A stretch of 64,000 nucleotides of DNA from NCBI GenBank assembly GCA_963924555.1, contig OZ004594.1, forward strand, positions 3,627,563 through 3,691,562, in the 5' to 3' direction. This DNA comes from Crambe crambe. Its lineage: Eukaryota > Porifera > Demospongiae > Poecilosclerida > Crambeidae. This document shows positions 1-14,574 of this stretch, in pieces. The notes under the pieces were generated by a model. That model was given only the letters and a program-made list of their open reading frames with translations, was not told where the DNA came from and ran no database searches. Numbering within the stretch: the first letter of the stretch is position 1; each line of letters opens with the position of its first letter. A program made the translations under genes and the position numbers.

Positions 1-34
1 CTCCAGCAAAGAACAATTCATAGCTAGCTAGCTA

Positions 35-154
35 CACTGTAAAAATGAAAGTGTTTACTGCACACCATTTTGTCCCAATGCACACACTGTTTTTTTTTTT
101 AGTGTGTGTATTGGGACAATTTAGTGTGCAGTACACACTTTCATTTTTACAGTG
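35..154. mobile_element. Short TA-flanked inverted-repeat element (MITE), 120 bp
   Basis: The two ends are inverted copies (CACTGTAAAAATGAAAGTG at the left, its complement at the right), each arm continuing for about 55 bases around a T-rich centre. TA flanks both ends, as expected for a Tc1/mariner-type target duplication. A second, more decayed copy lies at 63267-63364. No coding capacity, so any mobility would need a transposase elsewhere. Confidence 0.75.
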
Positions 155-274
155 TAGCTAGCTATAAGCTTATTCATAAAGGTACGTATAGCTAACACTA
201 TATGATTGCCACAGGTTTGGAGGGGACAAATGTAGCTATGCCATAGATTTATCTAATTATCTGTGATTTTGAAG

Positions 275-1383
275 GAGTAGTCCAAAAATGTAGAGGAACC
301 AGGCACCTTGATGCTGCTAGAATCCCTCCACCACCTGCTACAGCTCTAATGTATGCTTCAAGTAGCCTGAATCCAACAATACAGCAAGTGCTAATAATAA
401 CAGAACCAGTCAACTGCAGTGGATGGATCACATCATGGAATGGGCTCGCCATTGCACTAAATCTACCCTCATCATCTAATCATGTCCTCAATATTTCTGT
501 ATGGAGACCTCGGATGATGTCGGGAGGATTAAGATACAGTTACGTAGGATCTAATAGACTGCTTTTTGAACCTGAAGAATTACAAAATAGTGCTAATGTG
601 ATGCATATTGATCAACCTTCTGGTTCAGTAACTGAAAGGATCTCTTACTTCCGATTCATCGAGAAGAAGCCAGGACTTGATGAAATGATTTACATTCAGC
701 GTGGAGATGTGGTGGGGTGGATTATAGGTCCTAGAACCGACCAATCTCTGCCCCTATCTTTGGTTTTCAGAAACTCTACTGATGAACAATACGTTGATAT
801 TGAAAGGCTTGTTTATAATATATCAGTGTGTCAAATTTGTTCATTTTTTGAATGTAGTACCTATAATCGCTTCACTGGGGTTATTCCCTACCTCTCCTTC
901 AATTATCGTACTTTTACTAGTCGTTACTCTTACTTGGAAGATGACTTGCGCAATGCTCAACCCGTAGTTTGTAATATTAATGGATCTGTGCCCACCCAAT
1001 ACCCAGTTGGATCACCACTGACACCAACAGGAGCAGCAGCAGTATGCCTCTTTTTTCGATGCCAGACTGATGGACTTGTTATATATACAGCTCCTGCTGG
1101 TTCAATTGTTTTTCTTCTTGTGTTAGTGCTCAGTGTTTCAGTCTTGGTAATACTAATATATAAAGGTTCAAAATCCAAAGGGAATGATGTATCCACTCCT
1201 AGTCGAGAAGGTATATACCATGAATCTTCTCAATGAATAAGCTTAATTGTCTTACTCTATACAGGATCAATCATTGGACGAGACAAAAATGACCTAAATG
1301 ATACCATAAGCCGTTTAGACAGCAGCGGAAGCTCAAACTACATCACATATGTACTTTCATCATCTGCTGATGTCAAAGTTTAA
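275..1383 (+). CDS. R1: kinase-less single-pass receptor, 5'-partial
   Basis: Exons read as about 275-1210 and 1265-1383 (phase-1 junction, donor GTATAT at 1211, acceptor ACAG). The ectodomain is a paralogue of R2's: shared landmarks are a Cys followed by a PPPP run, NCSGWITSW, VWRP, VGSNRL, a TERI-YFRF strand, QRGDVVGWI and a late C-x-x-C. Unlike R2, ectodomain, stalk and membrane segment sit in one exon. A transmembrane helix (AGSIVFLLVLVLSVSVLVI) is followed by a short basic tail, ending after the splice in SSNYITYVLSS and a stop. There is no kinase between this stop and R2's start codon 190 bases on. The signal-peptide exon is not visible and may lie left of the window; the exact acceptor near 275 is a guess based on phase. 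Probably a membrane-bound non-signalling or adaptor-type partner of R2. Confidence 0.72.
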
Positions 1384-1403
1384 TTTCGTTATTGATTTTA
1401 TCG

Positions 1404-1421
1404 TGCATGCGCAGTAGCGCG
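1404..1421. promoter_or_regulatory. NRF-1-like GC palindrome upstream of R2
   Basis: TGCATGCGCAGTAGCGCGCG lies about 160 bases before the R2 start codon. The TGCGCA core resembles the NRF-1 site known from animal promoters, and comparable sites stand before most other genes of the array. Function is inferred from position and recurrence. Confidence 0.45.
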
Positions 1422-1570
1422 CGTATAATTATAATGCATGATTGAACAGCTGTCTCTGCCCCCATGGCATAAAAACCCACCAAAGTGGTAGTTGCCGAGT
1501 TCTGTTCCTGCTATATATATATGCAGATTGCTAGTTAGCTGTTACATATCTATTTCAGATCTGCTAAAGA

Positions 1571-4500
1571 ATGAAACAGTTCTTCTTCAAAGTTTTACTT
1601 CTTAGCCAACTTCTGGGTAATTTGGGTACGTGAAAATAGCTAGCTAACTTCTTACCTAGTTTAATTATAACTAGCTAATTGCACGAATACTAGCTAGCCA
1701 GTGATTTATTGTACAGCTTGCTAGAGTTAATTACTATTTAGCTAGCTAGTAGATAACTAACTCATGTGAGCAGCTGCTACCTAACCTAGCATAGAACATG
1801 CATGGGTAGCTAGCATATTAAAATGTCATCACTGCAGGTGATACTACGACTACCTTCACTCAAAGTCAATGTACGGGTGAAAGGAATTTTGTAAATGTTA
1901 GTAGCATTTCTCCACCACCTTCTGAAGCTCTGCAGTATCTATCAGCAAATGGGATACTAAACCAAGTGATAATCATAGCAGAACCGTTCAACTGTAGTGG
2001 AGTCATCACGTCATGGAGTGGACTCACTGTTGCAATGAACTTGCCTAATTTTATCACACTATTGCCTCATGTCCTCAATGTTACTGTCTGGAGACCTGAT
2101 GGATCTGGACATTATGATTTTGTGGGATCTAACCGACTTGAATTTAACCCTAATGAACTGGTAGGTAACACCATAGAGATTGATAATACTTCTGGCTTAA
2201 TTACCGAAAAGATTATATATTTTCGATTTGCCAAGAAAGAGCCTATGCCCGAGGAAAGAATTATCTTTCAACGTGGTGATGTGGTGGGGTGGATTGTAAA
2301 CCCTGCAGGTGGTAACTTTGGCCGTCTCTCTTTAGTATTCAGGAATGCCACCAATCAAAATCAGGATACAGTAGATATCAAGAAGATTACTTATAATTCA
2401 TCAATATGTAACACCTGTTCAGTGTCAGATTGTGCTAGTAGTTCTGCCACACAAACTTCTGTAATTCCATATCTCTCATTCGAATATGACAGTAAGTCAG
2501 CTATTATTTTTAGGTAGCTTTTATTATTTATTTATCTATTGCTTGTTTAATCCTTGTACAGCAATTATTCCTGACAATTTCAGTGATCCAGTGTGTGGAG
2601 GTCGTCGTGAAACAGTACCTCCTGACACAACCACAACTGTGAGCATTCCTCCTCCTACATCATCAGCTTCTCCAGGAGGTCCTGGAGTGGTCCTCTTTGC
2701 AGCTCCTGCTGCCTCTATCATTGTTGTTCTCCTGTTGCTGATCATTGTAGCCGTTGTGATAATATGTCTAGGCTTGCGGAGGAGGGGAACGTGCCTATTC
2801 AAGCGAAGACAGGAGTATCAGAGCAATCCCACTTATGCTTCCGCAGGTACTTAAAATACCTGAAATTCATTTTGTAATTTTTGTTGTTGAACTGTGACAA
2901 TAAAGAAGGGGCCTGAATTGTGCTGTTATATGAACACAAACTCTGCCATATTGCTGCTCTGATTGATTGATCGTTTTTGTTTATTTGTTTGTTTACTCAT
3001 TCTCCTAGATGATGTGGTTGAGATGAACGAATGTCATCAATCCAAGGAGATCGTGAGTTTCGAAAATCCAGATGGAGCCATTTATGCACTTCCTGACGTC
3101 AAGAGCCAGGACCCAGATCTTAAAAATGCGAGAGATTTAGAGGATCTTTTTGACGGAGAATGCTATGCGTCCACTTACCAAGCAAATAACGGCCAGTGTC
3201 ACATTTATCAGGAATTAACAGAAACACAACAAGGAGCAAATAGAAGTCGATCAAAAAGCTTGGTTACGTCACACGAATTGCTGAAGTCCGGTCCACCTCT
3301 GCCTCTCCGTACAATAAGTTCAGCATCTTTCGCGAAATTTCCATACAACACGCCAGCTCCAAGCTTGGAAACGATGACTAGGTCAGGTTTTTCAAAGTCT
3401 AGTGATATACGTTCCTTGAGACGACCCAGTGCTCCTTATCTCGAGTCTAAGCCCAGTCTTCCTAGGCATCCCCATCTCGACTCAAAAAGTTCTTTTCCTT
3501 ATACTGAGTCGAAGTCAACCTCAGCAAGGCACTCGTATCTCGAGTCAAAACACTCTTCCTCCACTACTATGAGTTTTTCTAATGTTGAGTCCAACAATAC
3601 CAGTTTTATGAGCTTGCCGTACCTCGAGATGAAGCCCAGTGTGGTGCGGACACCTGAAGATACACCTGTGAGTTTATAAGCGGGCGAGTGTAAGTGCAGT
3701 GAGCCAGAGTTGGCTGCATGATGACCTTGAGCATGCATGTGCATGCTTGCCCCACAATGGCTTGCATTTCCCTGGGCAGCTGTAACAAGTAGTAGCAGCT
3801 CATGAGGAACAAAGGGATTGTGTGAACTGTGGTTCATGATTCTAGATAGCAAACTTTTAAGGTGGCTGATAGACCACACGTGCCCCCATTGGAGTTTACT
3901 AAACTGTATACACAGTATGACCTCAGTATTCACTACTAAATAAACAAGCTCCATAGTGACTGTCCATGTGGTCTCTCTCTCTCCCTCCCCATTCCATGTA
4001 AGATTTCAAGTCTGTAGCTAGTGAAGTCTCATTACAGAGTGGTCCGGTTTCGACAGGTTTCACTGTATCCAGAGAAATTGAATTCGGTTATGATGATTTG
4101 TTTTCCAAGCTACTTACTGCCATAAATATAACTATCATGTTATGTACATACATAGCCAAGCAGTGCTAGCGGAACATCAGCTGGCCCCACTGCACGGAAA
4201 TTCTTTCATGCCATTGACGATGAGGTTCTACGTGTACCTAACTCTGTAAGTGACCAGTGACAGTGAGCATGCCCACATATTCATGTACACGAAACATGCA
4301 TGTGCACGCCTTATAAGCAGTTGTCTTGTTTAACCTTATCTAATTTCATCATTTCTCTGCCAATTGTACACAGATGGAGAGGCAGGAATTCAAGACTATG
4401 AGCAATACAGAAGAGATATATTCCAAGTTGAAATATCCCTACTTAGAAAAGGTAAAATTGATAAATTTTGATTTCATAAGCCATTATTGTCATCAATAGG

Positions 4501-5370
4501 TTTCATAATGTCTACAATACAATGAAAGTAAAGCTAAAAAATTGCTCCATCACAATAATGTTTGGGGAAATTTGTAATGATTAAAGAGAAAGGCATCATA
4601 ATTAGCTATGTTGTCAACTTATTTTTGTCTGTAATGGTTATTCATGTTCACCATTAAATGATGCCAGGGGGCAAGAGAGTGTAATACTGAAAGTACTGAA
4701 TAGCTACCATAGCTACCATAATAACTTCTTCCTTTTTGATTGTGTATACAATTTGCATGTAGAAACGAAACAGTGTAGACACTGTCTTCTTGGATCAACC
4801 TGATATGTACTGGGCACCTTCCTCTTCAGCAATGGAGCTCTACGATCAACTGGCAAAACGGAAGTTCAGAGAAATCCAAAGAAATCATATACAGTAAGAA
4901 AAAAACAACAAAAAAACAACAATGCGATAAGCATTGGGGCTACTGCCGTCTTGCTATTTCTGAAAAGAACTTGCTCAGTTATGCTACTAGTTCAGGTCTT
5001 GGCTTGATCTCTGTAATATGCAAGAGTCGTTTGATTCCTTTACTCTTCTATTATGGTCCTGGGAAGTTTCAGGAAGGGGCATATTATCATATTAACTGGC
5101 TGTGACATTAGATTCATCTATGTACATACATACGTTCATTGACCACGACTCAGTTCCACTGGATGATTTTCATGTCACATGCCACTATAACTAGCTAGCT
5201 AACCCCCCTCCCCAGAATTCCCCAGAATTTAAGTCTCCACCAGAACACTCAATTCCAGTGGTATCTTTTGTGTTAACATACCTTGTGGGCTTTTCCTATT
5301 CTGTAGTATGTATGTGGCTAGCTCCTTCTTTCTTCTCTTTCCAACAGTGACTATATCTATAGTCCCAGTG

Positions 5371-5402
<32 letters not shown>

Positions 5403-8400
5403 TTTTTTTTTTTTATTTATTTTATTTTTTTTGCATGTGGAATGTGTGCATAGCTTTTCTTCCTTCTTCAGGGAAGTCACTTATACCAGGGCCTACTTAG
5501 GTGTGCACTGACTCTATCACATGACTACTGTCTGTACTCCCCCTACAGGTGATAGTACTCACTGCTAAAGACATTGTGGTTAGCCAGTATAAAGGAAACA
5601 CAAGATAATATCTAGGCCAGTCCCTGTGTCCTATATAGCTGCATATTGAAGTCATCTAACTTGACAGTATAAAAGCCCCCCCCCCCCTCGCCCCCCTCGC
5701 CTAATTTGTAGTGTAGCTAGTTCTATTTACTACATGATCCACCTGGGTAGGTAGCAAGTTATCCACCTGGGTAGGTAGTTTTGAAACCATAATAGTTATT
5801 AACCTCTGGATCTTTTAAATTAGTGGATCTTTATTACTTCTCATGCATCACTTTTCATGCATCAATTCTCATTGATAGTCGGTCTTAAGGTTCTGTTCAC
5901 ATACATGAAGATATACATACACACACCATTTTCTAATCTAGAACCAATAAACTAACCTCTAGGTCTTTTTTTGGTGGCAACTGATCATAATTAAAAGTAG
6001 TCCCATTAGAACCCAGGGTTCTCCCCAAATGAAACTGATCAGAGTGGTGCTTGAATACCATATTAAAGGATTTGATATTCTTATGACTATTAAAATACAT
6101 TGTTTTAACCACATGAAAGAAAAACAGGCCCCATCAGAGTCGTGTTGTACCTCCCTTTGGGGATCGAGAACCCTGGAACTGTATTGCTCCTTCAGATCAG
6201 GTGACTGCATATATGCATCACTTTTCTAATTTAGAATCAGTTCTTCCCATGAACCACAAACCCTCAAGTTCAAAAGCAGTGAGTGCTTATGGTTGAGGCT
6301 GTTTTCTGTGGAGTGGCTCAACGTCGGAATCGTCCATATAATAAAATTAATTAATTCTCATGCACACTTACTGGTAACCTCTTAACCTTTTATCTGAAGG
6401 TCCACATACCATTCTGCTTTATTGACTCCTCTTTAGTGTGGGAGGTGTGCTGTTAGGGCTGAGTGCCTACGAAGGATATGTAGCATAATATGTTTAGTAC
6501 TGTGTGACTGCTGACTCATTTGAATGAATACGTTGCGGTTCACCAGCCATGAAATTTCAAGCCTTCCTCCCACATTGTATAGCAGCAGTGTGTGGTTATT
6601 GTTACCCAATGCTTGCATCATCCTCTGTTGGTAAACTAATATCGTATTTAGCTGTTGCTGTGTCCTGTATCCATGGAAACATGCAATACATACATTATGG
6701 GATATTGGTCAGATTAATTGACGTATTTCAATGAACAGGACCAGAACAAAGTGTCCTGATTAGAAAGGTGTTCCAATTAGAAAAGTATCGTGATTAGAGA
6801 GGTGTCCTGATTAGAATAGTGTCCTGATTAGAGAGACGTCCTGGTTAGAAAAGTGTCATGATTAGGGAGGTATCCTAATTAGAAAAGTGATTAGGTGTCC
6901 TGATTAGAAGTGTCCTGATAGAGAGGTGTCCTGATTAGGAAAGTGTCCTGATTAGAGAGGTGTCCTAGCTTATTAGAAAGGTGATTTGCTCCTTTCATGT
7001 GGCCACAGACCATGCATGATTCAAACCTCCAAACCTTAATTTACCTTGTAGACGCAATGGGACACTCTCATATGTCCATGGACTCCCCAAGTTACAGTTA
7101 ATCAGGACACCTTTTAACATCAGGTGAATTAACATCAGCTTCTGACATTGATTCACCTCTAATGCACACTCCCTGAAATGGAAAAACGTCTAGCTGTATT
7201 CAGGACAATTTTTGGGCAATGTACACCCCACACTTCCATTCCAAAAGTGGACATTTTCACTATTTTAATTAATTCTCCCTTGAAACGGAAATAAGAGTAT
7301 GTACCTCTCTAATCTTTGTTCTAAGGATATGTACCTCTCTAATCTTGTTCTAGTCCTCAAGTGGCTGCATTGAATTAGAGGTATTCTACTATTAATAGCT
7401 ACATAATGTTTTGCAGTACTTCTTTATTAATTTGTTAGTTTCAATTAATAAATAATCAATTGACTATGTTTGATTTGAGGTGGTGGTGGCTTGATCTTTT
7501 GTGTTTTTATTAGTTTATACGTATATATGTATACATTGATGAGGTTCTTTAAGGAGTTACCCCCAGGCCATTTTTAGGATGGTTTATTTGATTTCCTTGA
7601 AACCTGAGCTTGCTTGTATTTGTATGACCAGCTTGACAGAACGTATTGGAGAGGGTCACTTCGGCACCGTGTACAAAGGAATGTGGACAGTCCCTGGAGG
7701 GATGATAGAAGTGGCCGTCAAGACCCACAATCCTGAATCAGCAGAGGACAACGAGGTCAAGTTCCTCAAGGAGGCTGCCATCATGGGACAATTCATCCAT
7801 CCCAACGTCATCAAGTTGTTGGGCGTGGTCACTCTTGGAGAACCTGTAAGATTGTAAATTAGAACCATTTCCAGGTTCGAATTGACATAAAAATACAGTT
7901 GAAGCCTCTGAACTTGAAACCCAGCCTTTTATCCTTTATAGAGAATCGAAGTTATCTTATGTAAAACTTTTCTAGATACTATTCTTTTCACATTGCATAT
8001 GCTATGTAAAATTTTTCTAGATACTAGCTTAAAATTCTTTTCACATCCTTTGAAAAGCGACATCAGAAGTTATCTTCTTTTGGAGTGCCTTTTATCGGAG
8101 GTTCCACTAGCTAGAGGGACAGCCACAATAGCTTTGACAGTACAGACTTCATTTACTGTATGTGGGACTCAATCTTGCATAAGAGCATTTGAGGGCTTTA
8201 AACAAAAATTGTGGACATATTATAATCAGTAGGACTTTGGCCTGAAACATGTGAATTGCAACAATGTAAGATGCAAAATCTAAAAGAGCTGTGTAAACTT
8301 GAGGCTGTTCCTGAATAGATGTGTGGCTTTTCCTCACTAGATGCAAGTTTTTATTGCAGTCAATTTGTGCTTTACATTTGGACAACCAACTTGCAATTCA

Positions 8401-10764
8401 CTGTATGTTAGAATACAATCTCAATGAAGGACTCTGACTGAAACATAGAGTCAGAGGAAGGAACCAAGTTATCAATTCATATTTTTTTTCTTATAATTGT
8501 ATCTATTGGACACAATCTCAATATGGAACTCTGGCCTGAAACATAAAGACTGTAGGACACTTGAATGGAACGATAGTACAGTTATGAAAATGTTTTTACT
8601 GACAGTTATGGTACACTTTTTACTTCCCCCTGATAATTTATTATTTTTTATCATGAAAATTTTTTTACTGACAGTTATACGTAGTACACTTTTTACTTCC
8701 TCCTGATAATTTATTATTTTTTATCATTGTGAAAATACTTTGCAGTTGATGATAGTGTTGGAGCTAATGCCCAGGGGAGACTTGAAGCAATATCTGAGAA
8801 GTTTTCATCAACTCTCTCTCCCCATTCCTAAAGATCTTCCCTCAAGGTTACTCGGTTTCTGTCGTCAGATTGGCTTTGGGATGAACTACCTGATGAATAA
8901 GGCATTTGTGCACAGGGACTTGGCTGCAAGGAACATTTTGCTCACTGAAGACTTGACCTGCAAGGTGCAACTACAGAACCCTAGAAAATAGATGCATCTC
9001 CTACATCATTAGCATTATGTACATGAAGGGGGAAAAAATTATGCTAAATAAAAAGGCCATGTAGGGTTAGTCTGTTCTTTTACCTGTAGCTATATAGCAG
9101 TTTCTGTGAACAAACATCAAAACTATGCTGCCTTCCTTTTCTACATCACCTGCATAACTTAGAGAGAAATTAGGTCGGTAGAAAAAGAAAATTTTCATCA
9201 GATTGACCAGTTAAAAGTAACTTCTAAACACTGAAATTCATTTTTTGTGATCTGAGAATGACAGCTAACCTATTATCCAGTGTTTCTTCCGGGTGGGGGA
9301 GTTTAAGTTAGCATGTACATCTACACCTTTTCCGTAGGATGCATAGTATTTTACCTTCCTGCAGAAATGATTTGATCCTTTAAGTAGTTATATAATTATA
9401 TTGTCATTATGAAGTTGGTGGAAATACAAGTAGTTCAATAGGAAAATATAAACTGATCAGGAACTTAATTGCACATGTATTAGAGTTACTGTCCTAATGT
9501 CCTATTATTTTAATGGTGACCTATTGGCTATCTAGAGTTAGTGTCCTATTATTTTAGTGGTGACCTATTGGCTATCTTGATAATTAGAGTTAGTATCCTA
9601 TTATTTTAATGGTGACCTATAGGCTATCTTGATCATTAGAGTTAGTATCCTATTATTTTAATGGTGACCTATAGGCTATCTTGATCATTAGAGTTAGTAT
9701 CCTATTATTTTAATGGTGACCTATTGGCTATCTTGATAATTAGAGTTAGTGTCCTTGGCTATCCTGATAATTAAAATAATAGTGTCCTGTTAGCTCTCTT
9801 GATAATTAAAATAATAGTGTCCTGTTAGCTCTCTTGATAATTAAAGTTAAGAGATCAAACCAAATCTTGCAGGTCTTTATTTATTTCTATCAGCTAAATT
9901 GATAAAGATTGTCCTATTAGCTATTGTGATGAATTAGAATTAGTGTGTCCTATTATTTTTAGTGTGTCCTATTAATTGATGGACTATGATTATGTGTACA
10001 CAGATAGGAGATTTCGGAATGGCACGTGATCTGGAAGAGGAAACAGTCTACTTCTCCCAAGGAGGGAAAATGCCACTAAAATGGACGGCTCCTGAGGTAC
10101 ATACCAGTTTGCTAGCAAGCTATTATTAAGGACTAGTATGACATCTGACATCATGTGATAGTTAAGTCATGTGCAACTATTGGGGACTAGTGTTGTGTTA
10201 ATGCATGTAGTATAGCGCCAGTCCACACTGACCACAGGTCCCCCCATGCTCTATACAAAATGTGGTCAGGTCACACACACTTTTTTCTTAGAATCTCATG
10301 CTCTATACAATGTGGTCAGGTCACACACACTTCTTCTTTTCTTATTCTTTTTTAGAATCTTTGGTCTTTCCCTAAATTTAAGACTCCCTTTCTTTATTTT
10401 GCTGATTGCAAACATTCTGCAAGCCCAAGTCAGTGGAACCTCCTACGTAGCTATATTAGTGTCACACTTTGGGAACAGCTAGAGATGTTTCCACTCTTCA
10501 GAGGTTCAGTTTGTATTAGCAGTATGGTTGGTTCCTTAAAAAATGTGTGTAGCTCTCAACATATCAATTTCTCGATCATACCTTGTTCCAAACTTTAGCC
10601 GTCTGCTCCACAAAATTGCAGGACCACAAAGTCACTATAGTAGTCATGAGTTATGTGGAAGCACATGCACCTAAACCCGACCAATAGGGTTACAGCTTGC
10701 ACAGGAGATTATAGGAGGAAAAAATTTGTTTGGCTATAAAAAAAAGTAGCCATACCACTTTTTT

Positions 10765-10807
<43 letters not shown>

Positions 10808-11619
10808 GTACACGCACTAAATGACCCTGGATGGTCAGGCTTTCGTATTACAACAAAGTAGAGAAATTCCTTGGACCTCTGTGGTTGCTATGTACAATAG
10901 TTTACTAGTTACTTGCCAACCAATTTATTAATTAAATGAAAATCTTGCAATGTTGGTGGTTGGACCAAAACCAGCTCTAACCACTGTAGTAACAATAATG
11001 TGATTAGCTCCATCCAAGGATAGAGTACTTATACATGACACAAAGAAGCCACAGTGATCAATGAATGGAACCCTCAGTTGGGCGAGCAAGGGTGATCAGG
11101 CATGGATTAGAAGAAGGTGCTATAATAGTGCATACAGTAGAACGAAGGACAAACCTCTCAACGAAGGACTATCTTAACCTCCAAAAGAGGGGGAAAATTT
11201 TTTTGCTATACTGAAGGTGCCTTAACTAGAATTTGAACATCTTCTCTGCATCAATTGACAGATATTAGCACATTCAGCTGTAGATTAACACCTGCTCAAG
11301 CTGGAGTGAGAGATAACAAGCTGCTTTAAATCTCTCATTATTGCATGTCCTGACTCGGACCATCTCCATGCTACCTTTAAATGTTACTAGGAAAGTGCTA
11401 GCATTGTGGGTGAAAGCATGGGTGTAGTAGTACATTGGAATTTACTTTCTCCTTAGCTGCTAAATTAATATGTAGAACAGCTCACATCACGCTTGATGAA
11501 GCATGAGACTATCGAGTTCACGAACAGCTTATGGCCAGTACATGCTCCAGTGATCGCTTGAATGGCACCTGATGGTGTTATTGAGGTGCACACTGGATGC
11601 TTACATACAGGACTTCCCC

Positions 11620-11708
<89 letters not shown>

Positions 11709-14523
11709 TACATTCCACTACACAGGACTTCCCCTTGTAAAATCTCTCTCTCTCTCCCAAGATCAGAACAAGATCAGCATGCATGTATGAACTTCCTTAT
11801 TGCATTTATGAGGTGTATGTTATCGCAGTTAGTGTAGTGAAAGTTGTCTATAGTGACTATCAGTGTGTTGAATAGAGATTAAAAACACTGATTGCTCATG
11901 TTCTGTATCTCAAAAGACCACCTTATGGTGTCCCAGAGGTGGTTGGTCACTAAGATAGACTTCACTGTATGTCTGTTCACTTGATCCCCTGAATGATATT
12001 TGCATCCTCTAACTTCCAATTTTTTGAACACCAGCAAAGAGCTGCCACCCACTCTATAATGCTACAATATTATGATAGCTTGTACTATACGTACATTGCT
12101 TGCTTACTATGGACCTGAACAAGTGACCTCAATTAACTGGGGATGTCATTATTATGAAACAGTGGAACACTCTCTTGGAATCCACTTTCCTACATCCCCA
12201 GCCCTGAATAATGAAAGTGTTTCATAATACCCTACTGTTTCATAATACCCTTATCTACTCTACACGGTAGCTGGGGGATGTTTGTGTTCATGTGTTCACT
12301 TGTAGCTGGAATAGGTGCTGGGACATGGTTGAGTGGCCTTAATAGAGAGGTGGTCTCATTATAGGGTGGTCTTTTATTCAATACCTTATTATTCTTAATC
12401 CTTCATCCAATAATAGGCTCTGAAATATCATCAGTTCAGTTCAGCGAGTGACGTGTGGAGTTATGGGATGCTGCTCTTTGAAATTTGGTCGCTGGGCAAG
12501 AAACCCTTTGAAGGGATCCAGACAAATAGGGTAAGAAAAAAAAAACAACATTCAATATAATATAAGTTATATATATCTTGTACCTGTAATTGTCTAATTC
12601 CTGCTTATTTGTTTTACTTGCTCCCTTGGTTTCAACTCTTTTCATGGTTATGCTTCAAAGCTTAGCTCATGCTCGAATTTGGAAAAAAGATGGTTATCCA
12701 CCCTCAGCGCATGCAGGTTACCGTAGTTAGATAGTTTTATGTCCTTCTGTCTGTCTGTTCTGATATATAACTATATAGCTAGCTATCTACATGAGATCAT
12801 GTGATTAATTTTTTTCAAAAGTCAAAAAAAGGCTCTTCTAAAGTTAAGGTGATCTATCAAGCAGCTTTAAGTGGGGGCAGGGACTAGTTCAAGAAATTAA
12901 TGACATCTATAGCTTACTGATAGGTAATTAAGTTTGTACATTGTGATTTGTGTAGTGGGAGGGCAAGATATTGAACATGCTGATTCACTTCAATCCACTG
13001 TTTTGTGGCTAATTCACTTAATTGTATTAGTGTGCTATAATTCATTTAACTATTGTAGTTTATTGCACTTATTTCCACTACTTTGATCCCAAGGGATACA
13101 GGTACATAGGAACGGAGAATGGTGTCTCCCATTCTTACAAAGTTTTACAACTTTAGCTAGCTGCAAGCATGTGTAGTAACTGCTGTTCCATCCACCAGCT
13201 GCATTGTGCATTAATTGCTGGTTTCAAATTGCAAACTCAGTAGTGTCGCGTATGCTGCCAACTCTATCTATAACCCAGCTAAGATTCTCGAATATCCCCA
13301 ATAGTAATATGTAGAACAACGTAATCAGCTGTACACTTCTCTATGCATTATTATGTACGTAGTCATAGCTTGTTGTTGAATGTGACAAGAAGTGGACCCT
13401 AGCTATGTGACCTTTGAACTATTAAACTACCTATGTTGTGTATGTGACTAGCCTCGTCCCTCCAGGCCCTCTTTTTAGTTATGAATGTGGAGGGCCTGGT
13501 ACGCGAAGTCACGGGGGGATAGAACTGGGGTAGAACCGTCTTAATTGGGTGTGGGCAGTGCACGAGAGCATTATGACCATGCCCACGCATTTGGGCTACG
13601 GACTGGAGCGACTACAGGATCGACCTAAAGGCACCAGGTGTTCAGAAGAACTTCTGCTGCTTCTCTACAACAAAAAGACCGATTCGCTATGGCTATACAA
13701 CCAAGAACTTACTAAAACTCATGAAGAATTCTGAGGCCGATCTATTTATAATCCAGCTGAGCCTAAAATCTAGACTACTCGATAGCTTTACTATCTAGAC
13801 CATAGGCAGCTCCGATACTATCTGCTGCTAGGCTAGCAAAGCGTAGCAAAACTCGAATTCAGTGGCAGCTCAATGGCTCAACGCCTCTTCTTTCTAATGC
13901 CTGGCCAGGCCATGTGCTAGTGCGTGGTCGTAGCACCAATTCGTCATGGTGACGTATGCGTTTCCTATATGTGACAATGTTGAAACCATCTAGATAAGAT
14001 CGATGACTGAATAAACTGTCACAGTTTTCTGAGCGAGATTCGAATGTCACATCATAGATTGTATAGACTACGTAACTGGGATTGGAAACGCAATATAAAC
14101 TTCCCGGCCACTCCTTCTTGCGCATGCCCGTATTAATCAATACAACATGAAAAAGACAATAATAATCAAATTAAGTGTGCAGCCATTGATCCTGGTGATT
14201 TCCGGTTACGTAGTCTATACAATCTATGGTCACATGTAGTTGTACTCACAGGCATAGCTAAATAAATATGTTCCAAGGTTACTGATCATAAAGACTCATA
14301 CAGTAGAACCTCAGTTATCCAGACCACAATGTCAGTGATAACCCTTTACCTCTACTGTGTCAGTATGATCCCTTACCTAACTTGTGCTCAGCCAATGATC
14401 TATCTATTGTTGCAGTTGATGACATTGGTATACTCTGGGTACTGCCAGCCACCCCCTTCAGGATGCCCTAGAGCCATTTATCAGCTGATGGTGGAGTGCT
14501 GGTAAGGATAATCAATAAGAGAT

Positions 14524-14574
<51 letters not shown>

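Noticed and set aside
5229-5511. Poly-Asn and poly-Leu frames on both strands
   Set aside because: Produced by the ATT/T tract in an R2 intron.
11562-11837. Ser/Leu-rich and Arg/Glu-rich open frames over the CT tract
   Set aside because: They are products of a dinucleotide repeat that lacks stops in all frames; they lie inside an R2 intron.
13859-14140. 93-residue reverse-strand frame
   Set aside because: Overlaps an inverted-repeat relic inside an R2 intron; no recognisable domain.
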